Assembly: GCA_002238805.1 (NCBI GenBank)
Contig: MPNB01000032.1
Coordinates: 1-35,975 of the forward strand
Reading direction: 5' to 3'
Length of the DNA stretch: 35,975 nucleotides
From: Rhodothermaceae bacterium bin80
GTDB lineage: Bacteria; Bacteroidota; Rhodothermia; Rhodothermales; Bin80
The notes under the pieces were generated by a model. That model was not told where the DNA came from and made no database searches. It saw nothing but the letters and a program-made list of their open reading frames with translations. How positions within the stretch are numbered: position 1 is the stretch's first letter; every line of letters begins with the position of its first letter. Below, in pieces: positions 7,842 to 17,590 of the stretch. A program made the position numbers and the translations under genes.

Positions 7842-8888
7842 CTACAGATGAAGGCTGTTTGTCGTCCCTACCGCACTTAAACTACGACCAACAGCTTTTG
7901 CGACATCCCGAACCTGGATGATCAGTTCGGTGAACTGATCAAAATTAAGTGCACTCAACCCGACACCAGATGCGTTAGCCGGATCGTGATGCACATCTAC
8001 CATGATCCCGTCAGCCCCCGCTGCAATGGCTGCACGAGCCAGTGGGATAATATGATTCCGCATGCCTGTACTTCTGCATGGATCAACAAAAACAGGCAGA
8101 TGGCTCTTCGCTTTAACAACGGACACCGCTGATAAATCCAGTGTATAGCGTGTCGCTGACTCAAATGTCCGAATACCACACTCACACAAAATGATCTGTG
8201 TGTTCCCACACCTCATGACATACTCTGCCGCCATAAGCCACTCTTCTATTGTGGCAGCCAGACCACGCTCTAGCAGGATCGGCTTATTCGACGCGCCAAG
8301 TGCCCGCAGCAGCTCAAAATTCTGCATGTTACGTGCCCCCACCTGCAGGATGTCCGCATATTCCGACATCATACCCAAACGGGCAACATCTGTAATCTCA
8401 ATCGCAACCTTCAAATCACTACTATCTGCCGCCTGACGGATTAATTCCAGTCTACCTTCTTCCAGCCCATAAAACTCATAAAAGGATGTGCGTGGTTTCA
8501 GAATATTTCCCCGGAACAGTGACGCTCCGTGGGAAGCAACATATGCTGTCGTTTCTTTTATCTGCTCCTCGCTTTCTACGCTACAGGGCCCGGCCATAAC
8601 GGTGATTGAGCGTCCACCAATACTCACCCCCCCTATTTCGACTACCGTCGACACATCACGCCCTGCGCGGCTGGCTAACTTGTAGGATTCCGTCACGCGC
8701 TTCACATCTGCAACGCCTTTGAGCCCCCGAATAATGCGATGATCAAACCCCGGCTTGACTCCAATCGCGCCCAAAACGGTCTGATTAACTCCACTAGAGC
8801 GATGAATGTCGAAGCCAAACGCGCTCAAATTCGCAATGACAGCCTCGATCTCCTCTTGCGAGGCACCACTTTTCATAATGACAACCAT
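7842..8888 (-). CDS. aroF: 3-deoxy-7-phosphoheptulonate (DAHP) synthase, type I beta
   Basis: 348 aa. It condenses phosphoenolpyruvate with erythrose 4-phosphate, the first step of the shikimate pathway. The first about 70 residues (MVVIMKSGASQEEIEAVI to GFDHRIIRGLKGVADV) form the ferredoxin-like regulatory domain typical of the bacterial AroA-beta subfamily (Thermotoga type), which mediates feedback inhibition by aromatic products. The TIM barrel carries VMAGPCSVESEEQI, NILKPRTSFYEFYG, GARNMQNFELL, PILLERG and a metal-binding VDPCRSTGMRN/VDVHHDP end. It sits 51 nt after lptB and 66 nt before prfA on the same strand, probably in one long transcript. Confidence 0.95.
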   Translation of the reverse strand: MVVIMKSGASQEEIEAVIANLSAFGFDIHRSSGVNQTVLGAIGVKPGFDHRIIRGLKGVADVKRVTESYKLASRAGRDVSTVVEIGGVSIGGRSITVMAGPCSVESEEQIKETTAYVASHGASLFRGNILKPRTSFYEFYGLEEGRLELIRQAADSSDLKVAIEITDVARLGMMSEYADILQVGARNMQNFELLRALGASNKPILLERGLAATIEEWLMAAEYVMRCGNTQIILCECGIRTFESATRYTLDLSAVSVVKAKSHLPVFVDPCRSTGMRNHIIPLARAAIAAGADGIMVDVHHDPANASGVGLSALNFDQFTELIIQVRDVAKAVGRSLSAVGTTNSLHL

Positions 8889-8939
8889 AACATCACTGGG
8901 ATTACACCTTGAGTTTTTACTTCAGCACTTCCCGGGCGT

Positions 8940-9680
8940 TCAGCGATAGCGCTCAAGCGTAAATTTTTCGCCGAGATAATGCTTGCGTACCTCAGGATCG
9001 AATGCCAATTGCTCCGCCGTTCCAGATTTCATAATCTTACCGTCAAAAAGTAGGTACGCCCGATCAGTAATGGCCAGGGTTTCGTGGACATTATGGTCGG
9101 TTATCAGTACTCCAATACCCAAATCTGCCAACTGGCGCACAATACCCTGTATATACTCGACCGTGATCGGATCTACCCCGGCAAACGGTTCATCCAGTAA
9201 GAAAAAACCGGGTTCAAGCGCCATTGAGCGAGCGATCTCAGTTCGACGACGCTCTCCGCCAGAGAGCGTATAGGCTTTGGCTTTTCTTACAGTGTCCAAA
9301 CCAAACTGATTAATCAATCTATCTACCCGTTCATTACGCTCCGGCCTGGACAGTTTTTGAAACTCCAGGACAGCGTGAAGATTTTGCTCTACAGTCAGTT
9401 GCTGAAATACACTCGTCTCTTGTGCAAGGTAACCCAGCCCAAGACGTGCCCGCCTGTACATCGGTAAGTCCGTAATATCCCTATCACCCAGATATATTTG
9501 TCCTCGGTTGGGACGCTCAAGGCCCACGATCATATGAAATGATGTTGACTTGCCAGCTCCGTTTGGACCGAGCAAACCAACAACTTCACCGCGCTGTACC
9601 TCGAGCGAAACATCGTCCACGACCGTGCGCTTCTTGAAGCGTTTGGTTAATCCTTCTGCTCGCAATTTTAGCGATTCCAT
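8940..9680 (-). CDS. lptB: LPS export ABC transporter ATPase LptB
   Basis: 246 aa, one nucleotide-binding domain of the length usual for LptB. Walker A is [19 protein letters not shown], the signature is [14 protein letters not shown], and Walker B is [13 protein letters not shown], the LptB form, followed by the H-loop [11 protein letters not shown]. LptB powers extraction of lipopolysaccharide from the inner membrane with LptF/LptG, which are not in this window. Its start overlaps the end of the LptA-like gene by 13 nt, and lptC lies just before that, so the three are almost certainly co-expressed. Confidence 0.95.
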   Translation of the reverse strand: MESLKLRAEGLTKRFKKRTVVDDVSLEVQRGEVVGLLGPNGAGKSTSFHMIVGLERPNRGQIYLGDRDITDLPMYRRARLGLGYLAQETSVFQQLTVEQNLHAVLEFQKLSRPERNERVDRLINQFGLDTVRKAKAYTLSGGERRRTEIARSMALEPGFFLLDEPFAGVDPITVEYIQGIVRQLADLGIGVLITDHNVHETLAITDRAYLLFDGKIMKSGTAEQLAFDPEVRKHYLGEKFTLERYR

Positions 9681-11068
9681 TGCAACGTGCTCAATAAAGG
9701 ATGGCTCAGAAGCCGTTCACTCATGGGTTTGAGTGTGGGTTCCCACTTCAAACCATCAAGCACAAGTGTGTCGGGCAATGCGGACTCCGGGTATCGTACC
9801 CCCTGCACATCCGTACTGAACTCTGTGGTGCGTAGTGAATCTCCCTCAAATTGCAAGCGAATTTCATCTCCTGATGCCTCCAAGGCTCCATCAATCTCAC
9901 CGTCTTCATCCTTGCTGAAATAAATAGCCTCTGCATTCGGCCCAAGCCTAAAAACGCGGACAGAGTCACCCTGAAATGTACCAACAAGACCTTTCCCGCG
10001 AACCTGATTGATTCGCTTCGTTAAGCTGTCCTCCTCGGCAACAAAAGCATTCCCTAGAATAAATAGGGAGTCAATTGTACCTTCTGTCAGAACTACTCTA
10101 ACCGTATCGCCAGTAAGCTGAATATTATCAATCCATATAAACGGCTGGCCGTAAAACCAAGCGGATTCATGCCGACCATTCTCTGATCGGTCGTAAACCA
10201 TCGAGTCTGCACGAGCTGCAAAAGAGGTTTTCCAGACGCGAACATCACTCATCGCATCAAGCCTGGATCCTTCCTGCCTCTCCTGTATACGGAAGGTCCC
10301 TGCCCCGACTATAAGAGTATCCACAGAGAGTGAGTCACGTCCGAGGTGCACAAGTAGTGGATTGCCACGAACAATGCTGAGTGAGTCTTCGGCATTTCGT
10401 TCGACCCGTTCGCCCGCAATCCAGGTCGAATCTCCCTCTGATGCAGTCAAATACAATACCGATCCTCGAGCGAGTGATATTGCAAAATCTCTGTAATGGG
10501 TAAGTGAATCAGAAGTTAGTTCTGCATCCTCCGATTCCATTGTAACATTACCTATGAGATCAGCCACTTTATCCTCAATCCGATAGACGCCGGCTTCTCC
10601 TGTCAGAACGGAGACAGAATCTTCCAGCAAAAGCCCCTGCGGGAATACTGCACGCCGCTCTTCAACGTAATGGATGCCCACAGGCGCCAGAGCAACAACT
10701 TCTCCATCGGATAACTGGACATTGCCTACAGCATAGCCTACTTTCAACTCTTCTTCATAGTGCAGTGAGTCTGTTCTTAATGTGTCACCATCGTCAATCA
10801 GTATGGCATTGCCCGTAAAGGTAATTGTGCGCCGGGTTACGTTTCGGATAGCCCGATCCGCTGTCACCTTCGTTCCGTCGAGGATTACCAGCACATTCCC
10901 ATCGATATACTGCACAAACTCCCCCCCCTCCTGTCGACCTGTCAACAGATCTCCCTCCACGACTACAGAATCCGTATCCGCATGAATGAAAAGGACGCGT
11001 TCGTACTTGTAGTGATTGCCTTTCGGCATTAGCAGCACAACCAGCAGCCACAGCGTAATACACCTCAT
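9668..11068 (-). CDS. LptA/OstA-like periplasmic LPS transport protein
   Basis: 466 aa, longer than the about 185 aa of E. coli LptA. A hydrophobic N-terminus ([15 protein letters not shown]) suggests a signal peptide. The body is rich in repeating beta-strand units of the OstA type: [64 protein letters not shown] and [19 protein letters not shown]. This is the jellyroll filament fold through which LPS slides in LptA, LptC and LptD. The size suggests an LptA with an extra beta-jellyroll stretch, as in large OstA-like proteins of Bacteroidota. Its start overlaps the lptC stop (ATGA, 11065-11068) and its end overlaps lptB. Assignment to LptA rather than another OstA protein rests on the neighbours. 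Confidence 0.8.
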   Translation of the reverse strand: MRCITLWLLVVLLMPKGNHYKYERVLFIHADTDSVVVEGDLLTGRQEGGEFVQYIDGNVLVILDGTKVTADRAIRNVTRRTITFTGNAILIDDGDTLRTDSLHYEEELKVGYAVGNVQLSDGEVVALAPVGIHYVEERRAVFPQGLLLEDSVSVLTGEAGVYRIEDKVADLIGNVTMESEDAELTSDSLTHYRDFAISLARGSVLYLTASEGDSTWIAGERVERNAEDSLSIVRGNPLLVHLGRDSLSVDTLIVGAGTFRIQERQEGSRLDAMSDVRVWKTSFAARADSMVYDRSENGRHESAWFYGQPFIWIDNIQLTGDTVRVVLTEGTIDSLFILGNAFVAEEDSLTKRINQVRGKGLVGTFQGDSVRVFRLGPNAEAIYFSKDEDGEIDGALEASGDEIRLQFEGDSLRTTEFSTDVQGVRYPESALPDTLVLDGLKWEPTLKPMSERLLSHPLLSTLQWNR

Positions 11069-11619
11069 TGGTCAAGCACAACTTCAGCCCTAAACCGACC
11101 GATCTGATAAGAAGATAGGTCCTCCGCAGCCTCAAGGCCCGTTCCCGAAACCACTTCATGAGATGTGGTAATCTGAACGAATCGATCCGTGCGAAGCAAC
11201 CGATCAGCCTCCTCCCACTCGATCCACTCGGATACGAGCGTTCGATCGTCGCTTGTTTGTATGACCACCTCCCCTTCAGCGACAAAGCGCGTTTCTGACT
11301 CGTAGTACGACACACGATACGCCTCAAGCACGGCCGAGATTGCTCCAGAGGAGTCATGGATTTCGACCTCAACCTTATTGTCTATACCTTGCAGAAGCTG
11401 GATGAGATTATCTTCCTCTTCTACCCATTCTACATAGTCTGTGGTAATTACCAATCTTGTATGACTTGTGTCAGCCTCTGAATCTGCCTGTGAGATTACA
11501 GTTCTAACATTCCAGCTTTCCTGAGAAGGACCAGGTGGAAGCTGCGCCGGAATCTTAGAAGCATCCTGGTATGTGCAGGAAACAGGAACCAATGCCAGCA
11601 AAACGACCACCCATAACAA
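11065..11619 (-). CDS. lptC: LPS export system protein LptC
   Basis: About 184 aa if started at TTG 11619. The mature part shows the LptC jellyroll pattern: ITTDYVEWVEEEDNLIQLL, VEVEIHDSSGAISAVLEAYRVSYYE, FVAEGEVVIQTSDDRTLVSEWIEWEEADRLLRTD. An N-terminal hydrophobic stretch LLWVVVLLALVPVSC ends in Cys and could be a lipoprotein signal or membrane anchor. There is no in-frame ATG between the tRNA-Gly gene and this signal. The only upstream ATG lies inside the tRNA, so a TTG (11619 or 11679) or GTG (11610) start is required; GTG 11610 has CAGGG at good spacing. The 5' end is therefore uncertain by up to about 20 codons. Confidence 0.8.
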   Translation of the reverse strand: MLWVVVLLALVPVSCTYQDASKIPAQLPPGPSQESWNVRTVISQADSEADTSHTRLVITTDYVEWVEEEDNLIQLLQGIDNKVEVEIHDSSGAISAVLEAYRVSYYESETRFVAEGEVVIQTSDDRTLVSEWIEWEEADRLLRTDRFVQITTSHEVVSGTGLEAAEDLSSYQIGRFRAEVVLDQ

Positions 11620-11715
11620 CCCTGAGATTGGAGAATCTGTGCTGGGCGGTAACGAGAAATTCTGTGTCGGCGAAATCAAAGACCAAGGATAGAGTATGCG
11701 CCGAAGTGTGTATTG

Positions 11716-11788
11716 AGCGGGAAACGAGACTCGAACTCGCGACCTTCTGCATGGCAAGCAGATGCTCTACCAACTGAGCTATTCCCGC
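11716..11788 (-). tRNA. tRNA-Gly (anticodon GCC)
   Basis: A 73-nt cloverleaf on the minus strand. The acceptor stem is GCGGGAA/TTCCCGC, the D arm is AGCTCAGTTGGTAGAGC, the anticodon stem is TCTGC/GCAGA around the loop TTGCCAT (anticodon GCC), and the T arm is CGAGTTCGAGTCTCG. The CCA end is not encoded. It lies 26 nt after asd and about 100 nt before lptC on the same strand, so it may be excised from a longer transcript. Confidence 0.97.
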
Positions 11789-11814
11789 GATAAGAATGCA
11801 ATCGCGTGGTACTT

Positions 11815-12906
11815 CTACGAACCTTCAGCTGTTCCGATGTTATGCGGAACATGCGCCTTTCGCGGTTGCAATAATCCCTGCTTAAGAAGCAGTTCCGCAT
11901 TGAGGACGGCGCCACCTGCGGCCCCACGAACCGTATTGTGAGAGAGAACCACAAACTTGTGATCAAGAACCTCACACGGACGAATCCTTCCAATGCTGAC
12001 TGTCATGCCGCCCCCAAGCTCTGAATGACGCCTCGGCTGCGGAAATCGCTCATCCTCAAACACATGCAGAAAATTGTCAGGTTCAGTGGGTAGCTCCAGG
12101 GTTCGGATTGGACTTACATAGGATTTGAATGCTCTACACACCTCGTCCGAACTCACACACGATCCCAATTTGACGGAAACACACTCCAAGTGTCCCTCGA
12201 GAATTGGAACACGATTACATTGTGCACTAATAGTAATGGTCTCAGTTTGAATTGCACCATCCACCAATCTCCCCAAGAGTTTATTCGGCTCGTGAACCAA
12301 CTTATCCTCTTCTCCACCAATAAAAGGCACAACATTGGCCAGCGCATCTAGGGATGGGACCCCCGGATACCCAGCACCGGAAAGGGCCTGCATCGTCGTT
12401 ACCTGAACCGCCTCCAAGCCAAACGCATCATGAAGCGGTTTGAGCGCACACGTCAGACCGACTGTAGAACAGTTGGGATTGGTGACGATGTATCCCCCTT
12501 GCCCCCAATCCTGATTTTCTATCAGTGCAGTGTGGTCTGGATTGATTTCGGGGATCAGAAGGGGCACATCCTTGTGCATCCTGAAGCTTTTTGCATTAGA
12601 GATCACCGGATACCCTTCGCTGGCCAGTCTGGGCTCTGCATGATCAGCCACTGAAGCGTGCAACCCTGAGAATACAAAATCACATGGCAACTCGGTGTTC
12701 AGTGACACAACCTCCATTGAAGCGATGGAGGCCGGTATTGGTGCACTGCCAATCCAGTTGACGGCCTCACTGTATCGATGTCCGGCCGATCTGTCAGACG
12801 CAGCCAAAGCTGTGATTTCGAACCAGGGATGACCTTCAAGCAACTCAACGAATTTCTGCCCAACGGCACCCGTAGCTCCAATAACTCCCACTCTAAGCCT
12901 AGTCAT
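11815..12906 (-). CDS. asd: Aspartate-semialdehyde dehydrogenase (archaeal/fungal-type)
   Basis: 363 aa. It reduces aspartyl phosphate to aspartate semialdehyde, the branch point to lysine, threonine and methionine. The N-terminal NADP-binding motif GVIGATGAVGQKFVELL and the active-site cysteine in TNPNCSTVGL are clear, with TTMQALSGAGYPGVPSLD and later VPILEGHLECVSV around the catalytic region. These sequences match the branch of the family typical of archaea and fungi rather than the enterobacterial Asd. No ATG lies nearby other than the chosen MTRLRVGV start. It lies downstream of metX with a 396-nt gap, so it may have its own promoter. Confidence 0.95.
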   Translation of the reverse strand: MTRLRVGVIGATGAVGQKFVELLEGHPWFEITALAASDRSAGHRYSEAVNWIGSAPIPASIASMEVVSLNTELPCDFVFSGLHASVADHAEPRLASEGYPVISNAKSFRMHKDVPLLIPEINPDHTALIENQDWGQGGYIVTNPNCSTVGLTCALKPLHDAFGLEAVQVTTMQALSGAGYPGVPSLDALANVVPFIGGEEDKLVHEPNKLLGRLVDGAIQTETITISAQCNRVPILEGHLECVSVKLGSCVSSDEVCRAFKSYVSPIRTLELPTEPDNFLHVFEDERFPQPRRHSELGGGMTVSIGRIRPCEVLDHKFVVLSHNTVRGAAGGAVLNAELLLKQGLLQPRKAHVPHNIGTAEGS

Positions 12907-13302
12907 CGTTTAGTTCTTACCAACATGATATAAGCGGGCATACTACGACCACTGATTACAATTGTGTCACCTGACGGGAGATAATGCAAAAGACCACGTC
13001 ATTCTGCTTCGTGCCGGATCCATGAAGCCTTTCGAACAGATCGGCCATCCGGTCGCTTCGATGTAGCAAGCTGATGTCACACACTTCTGGCCTGACCAAA
13101 ATGAATGTCTCTGTTTTTTGAGACAAGAGAAGACGCTGTTTCGAGCATCCCAAACACTATAGACGATTCTACCCGCACCCCATCCTACAGACATCCGGCT
13201 TGTAGATATCTCATTTCAACAACATGGGCTCGCGAGAGAGCAAGTGCTCCTGCACAAACATCAAGCCATCTTGTAGCTATCCGCAAAACGCATATGTGCA
13301 TA
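12907..13302. other. Intergenic region between metX and asd
   Basis: About 400 nt with no convincing gene; the short open frames show no recognisable protein. A 6-bp inverted repeat TGTCTC/GAGACA around a T-rich loop (about 13108-13127) and a small GTGCAT/ATGCAC repeat at the metX stop (about 13296-13316) are the only structures noted. An asd promoter is expected in the last 150 nt, but no good -35/-10 pair was seen. Confidence 0.4.
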
Positions 13303-14379
13303 TTACCCACATGCACTGAGCACCCTCCTTTTTCCAGTAACCGAGTCGATTAACGGATCAATCTCACGCCGACGCCACTGTAGGACTACCTGGTTTAACT
13401 CCTCCTGATCAAGCAGGAAAGTATCGTGACCATGCGGGCCCTCCATAATCGCCAATTCTGCATGTGGAATGTATTGAGCAAGTTCTTCTGACTCTTCCAG
13501 TAAGTAGAGAACATCCGAGCGAACACCTATGGCCAGCGTAGGCTGGAGAATAGCTGAAAGCGCAGCTTCATAAGTGCCTCGCCCCTGCGCCACGTCGTGT
13601 GTATCCATCAAGCGAGTTAGATAAACATAGCAGGCCGGGTCAAACCGACTGACAATTTTATCACCATGATGCTGGAGCCAAGTTTCAACCTTGAAGGAGT
13701 TTGATCCATTCTGGTTACGTCCGAACCTGCTATCAAAAGATGCCAGCGATCGATAGGATACCATGGCCATCATACGTGCAGCAGCCAAGCCATCCCTGGG
13801 AGAATTGTGCGGCTCATAAACTCCTCCTTTCCACTTGGGATCTGCATAAACAGCCTGTCGTTGCGCCTCACTCCAGGCGATGCACCATGAAGAGTGACGT
13901 CCACCTACTGCAATGGGTACGATTCCACGTACATAATCGGCTCCATAATACGCCCACTCAAGCGCCTGCATCCCCCCCATACTTCCGCCAATAGCAAATG
14001 CGATACCTCGAACACCTAGGCTGTCCAACAACGCCTTATGCAACGTAACCGTATCCCGCACCGTTGCCTGGGGCAGCATATTTCCGTAGATCCTGCCAGT
14101 ATCCGGATTGACCGAGATCGGAGACAACGTGCCATAAGGAGATCCAATCACATTGGCACATATGACAAAGAACTTATCCGTATCAAGCGCCTTACCCGGG
14201 CCAATGCAACCAGGCCACCATGAACGAGCATCTGGAGTGCTTGTCAGTGAATGCCCAACAATGATCACATTGTCTTTGGCCTCATTAAGCTCGCCCCAGC
14301 GCTCGTAACCCACCGGGACTTCACTTAGGACAGCACCGTTGGACAGCTCCAGTTTCGGTATGGTCAAAATCCTCGGCAT
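13303..14379 (-). CDS. metX: Homoserine O-acetyltransferase
   Basis: 358 aa from the ATG at 14379 (MPRILTIPKLELSNGAVL). It activates homoserine with acetyl-CoA for methionine synthesis. It has the alpha/beta-hydrolase fold: the HSLTSTPDARSWWPGCIGPGKALDT oxyanion region, the nucleophile elbow GGSMGGMQALEW (Ser), and the C-terminal HGHDTFLLD carrying the catalytic His, with the Asp upstream (GVRSDVLY). An in-frame TTG at 14427 would add 16 unlikely residues and overlap the intercistronic hairpin. The gene follows metY by 58 nt. Homoserine O-succinyltransferase activity in a MetX-like protein cannot be excluded by eye. Confidence 0.93.
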   Translation of the reverse strand: MPRILTIPKLELSNGAVLSEVPVGYERWGELNEAKDNVIIVGHSLTSTPDARSWWPGCIGPGKALDTDKFFVICANVIGSPYGTLSPISVNPDTGRIYGNMLPQATVRDTVTLHKALLDSLGVRGIAFAIGGSMGGMQALEWAYYGADYVRGIVPIAVGGRHSSWCIAWSEAQRQAVYADPKWKGGVYEPHNSPRDGLAAARMMAMVSYRSLASFDSRFGRNQNGSNSFKVETWLQHHGDKIVSRFDPACYVYLTRLMDTHDVAQGRGTYEAALSAILQPTLAIGVRSDVLYLLEESEELAQYIPHAELAIMEGPHGHDTFLLDQEELNQVVLQWRRREIDPLIDSVTGKRRVLSACG

Positions 14380-14391
14380 CAAATTTACCAA

Positions 14392-14423
14392 GCTGCACAC
14401 CCGAATATATTCGAGTGTGCAGC
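14392..14423 (-). promoter_or_regulatory. Strong intercistronic hairpin between metY and metX
   Basis: GCTGCACAC at 14392-14400 pairs with GTGTGCAGC at 14415-14423, and the inner CGAATATATTCG (14402-14413) is itself a palindrome. The one C/A mismatch in DNA becomes a U-G wobble in the minus-strand RNA, giving an almost fully paired 32-nt stem. It sits after the metY stop (14438) and 12 nt before the metX ATG (14379). No T-run follows, so it is more likely an mRNA-stability or processing element, or a translational brake on metX, than an intrinsic terminator. As DNA it could also be a protein-binding palindrome. Confidence 0.6.
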
Positions 14424-14437
14424 CCAATCAAAAATCG

Positions 14438-15817
<1,380 letters not shown>

Positions 15818-15920
15818 TCACCAAAAAGCTTTCTGGCTTTCCCACGAAAGGTCCCCTTCCAGGTAGGATGGGCGGAAGAGGTTGGACTAGAGTCGATCAT
15901 AAAATCGAATCATTCCCCCC

Positions 15921-16039
15921 GCTCATCTGTCCCCGCATAACACGAGGCAGGAAGTGGCACCTTTCACGCAAGGTGTCCAAACCTTGCGGGGGTTGCCAGG
16001 GTTTCACAGGGCCTGAACCCTCCACCCTTCTTGATGAGC
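15921..16039 (-). promoter_or_regulatory. SAM-I riboswitch (S box) upstream of metY
   Basis: The minus strand from 16039 to 15921 matches the SAM-I aptamer. P1 is GCTCATC (16033-16039) with GATGAGC (15921-15927). Inside are the conserved core GGTGGAGGG...GGCCCTGTGAAACCC...GGCAACC, a P3 stem GCAAGGT/ACCTTGC, and AAGGTGCCACTTCC of the J3/4-P4 region. SAM binding to such aptamers represses methionine-synthesis genes. About 150 nt separate it from the metY ATG. No clear U-tract terminator was found there. An AGAGG-complementary CCTCT (minus strand, + coordinates 15877-15881) could mask the metY Shine-Dalgarno sequence (15775-15779), so translational control is a reasonable inference. Confidence 0.93.
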
Positions 16040-16067
16040 CGGCACGAACATCGTGTCAACTGACGCT

Positions 16068-16096
16068 AGTATACGGCCTTATCGGGAAAAGTTCAA
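16068..16096 (-). promoter_or_regulatory. Sigma70-type promoter for the SAM riboswitch-metY-metX unit
   Basis: On the minus strand TTGAAC (-35, at 16091-16096) is followed by a 17-nt spacer and TATACT (-10, at 16068-16073). Transcription would begin near 16061, about 22 nt before the aptamer, which is where it should. The same sequence is not the Bacteroidetes-specific -33/-7 form, which fits a lineage using a more typical housekeeping sigma consensus. Confidence 0.7.
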
Positions 16097-16131
16097 CAAT
16101 TTGCCGTTTTTCGGAAAAAATATTTTTTTAT

Positions 16132-17586
16132 TCATCTCCGTGGCAGATCTCCTTCGCCTTTCGTCGGCAACGCAACAAACCCCGAGAGATATGCATCTGC
16201 ATGGCGTGCAGCCTCTCGCCCCTCACTAATAGCCCAAACTACTAAGGACTGCCCACGGCGTGCATCTCCTGCCGCGAAAATACCAGGCACATTAGTCTGG
16301 TAGTTTCTGTCTGTCTTAAAATTACTCCTCTTATCTAGCTCCAGCCCCAGCGAATCTACCATACTTGCACTCTCAGGGCCGGTATAGCCTATAGCTAAGA
16401 GTACGAGATCAGCTGGCCACTGCCTCTTCGTACCCTCCAGCTCGGTGACCTTTCGCCCCTGAAGTTCTACATTGACAGTCTGTAGACTTTCTACATGCCC
16501 ATTTTTGCCCCCGAATGCCTTTGTCATAATACTCCAGCGACGATTTGCCCCCTCCTCGTGCGAGGAACTGGTTCGTAAAACCATCGGATAATAGGGCCAT
16601 GGCTGGTGTTCCGGTCGCTCATCTGGGGGCATCGGTAACAATTCGAATTGGGTGATAGAACGTGCACCCTGTCGATTGGCAGTACCAACACAATCACTGC
16701 CGGTATCCCCCCCTCCAATCACAATGACATCCTTGCCTTTCGCACTGACGTAGTTGATGCCCTCGCGAACCAGGTCATCTCCCGCGTTGAGCTTGTTTTG
16801 CTGACGCAGATAGTCAAACGCAAAATGAATGCCTTTCAGTTTGCGTCCGCGGACAGGCAAGTCACGGGGCCGTGTAGCTCCTGTACACATGACAACTGCA
16901 TCAAATCTGCGCAGACGTGAACATGTGTATGTGTTACCTACATCCGCAAACGTGATAAACTGTATACCATTTTTCTTCATCACATCAAGCCGACGATCAA
17001 GCACCCATTTTTCAAGCTTAAAATCTGGAATTCCATATCGGAGCAATCCACCAATTCGATCATCCCGTTCCAGTACTGTCACACGATGCCCTGCACGGTT
17101 AAGCTGATCCGCTGCCGCCAGTCCGGCTGGACCGGATCCTACCACAGCAACTTTTTTTCCTGTTCTTCTTACTGGCTGCTCCGGCTTAACCCACCCTGAC
17201 CGAAATGCATATTCGATGATCTCCTTCTCAATCTGCTCAATCGTAACGGGATCATCAATAATGCCCAATACACAGGCCGACTCGCAGGGGGCAGGACAAA
17301 TTCGCCCAGTGAATTCGGGGAAATTGTTTGTTGCGTTTAACCGCTCATAGGCCATACGCCAATCACCCCGATACGTGAGATCATTCCAATCAGGAATTAC
17401 GTTTCCCAAAGGACAACCTGTCTGGCAGAAAGGAGTCCCGCAATCCATACAACGGGCAGCCTGACGACGCAGACGGTCTTCACTGAATGGAGCATACACT
17501 TCATGCCAATCCGTCACGCGTTCTTCAACCGGACGCTGGTCGGGAAGCTCGCGCTGGTACTCAATAAACCCTGTAATCTTGGCCAT
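16132..17586 (-). CDS. gltD: Glutamate synthase small subunit
   Basis: 484 aa from the ATG at 17586 ([19 protein letters not shown]); an upstream TTG at 17601 overlaps gltB and is unlikely. It oxidises NADPH and passes electrons to GltB. Two 4Fe-4S cysteine sets are visible ([17 protein letters not shown] and [12 protein letters not shown]), followed by the FAD motif [22 protein letters not shown], a NADPH-binding [18 protein letters not shown] and a C-terminal FAD signature [19 protein letters not shown]. It begins 4 nt after the gltB stop, so it is translationally coupled. Its 3' end is followed by an AT-rich stretch and the metY promoter. Confidence 0.96.
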   Translation of the reverse strand: MAKITGFIEYQRELPDQRPVEERVTDWHEVYAPFSEDRLRRQAARCMDCGTPFCQTGCPLGNVIPDWNDLTYRGDWRMAYERLNATNNFPEFTGRICPAPCESACVLGIIDDPVTIEQIEKEIIEYAFRSGWVKPEQPVRRTGKKVAVVGSGPAGLAAADQLNRAGHRVTVLERDDRIGGLLRYGIPDFKLEKWVLDRRLDVMKKNGIQFITFADVGNTYTCSRLRRFDAVVMCTGATRPRDLPVRGRKLKGIHFAFDYLRQQNKLNAGDDLVREGINYVSAKGKDVIVIGGGDTGSDCVGTANRQGARSITQFELLPMPPDERPEHQPWPYYPMVLRTSSSHEEGANRRWSIMTKAFGGKNGHVESLQTVNVELQGRKVTELEGTKRQWPADLVLLAIGYTGPESASMVDSLGLELDKRSNFKTDRNYQTNVPGIFAAGDARRGQSLVVWAISEGREAARHADAYLSGFVALPTKGEGDLPRR

Positions 17587-17590
17587 GGTG

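Noticed and set aside
11555..11773. A 72-aa minus-strand ORF across the tRNA
   Set aside because: It reads through the tRNA-Gly gene and is out of frame with lptC.
12956..13194. Two short minus-strand ORFs between metX and asd
   Set aside because: They overlap each other in different frames with no recognisable motif or ribosome binding site.
16080..16131. Intrinsic terminator after gltD
   Set aside because: A-rich and T-rich runs are present, but the only stem (CCG/CGG) is too weak to support a call.
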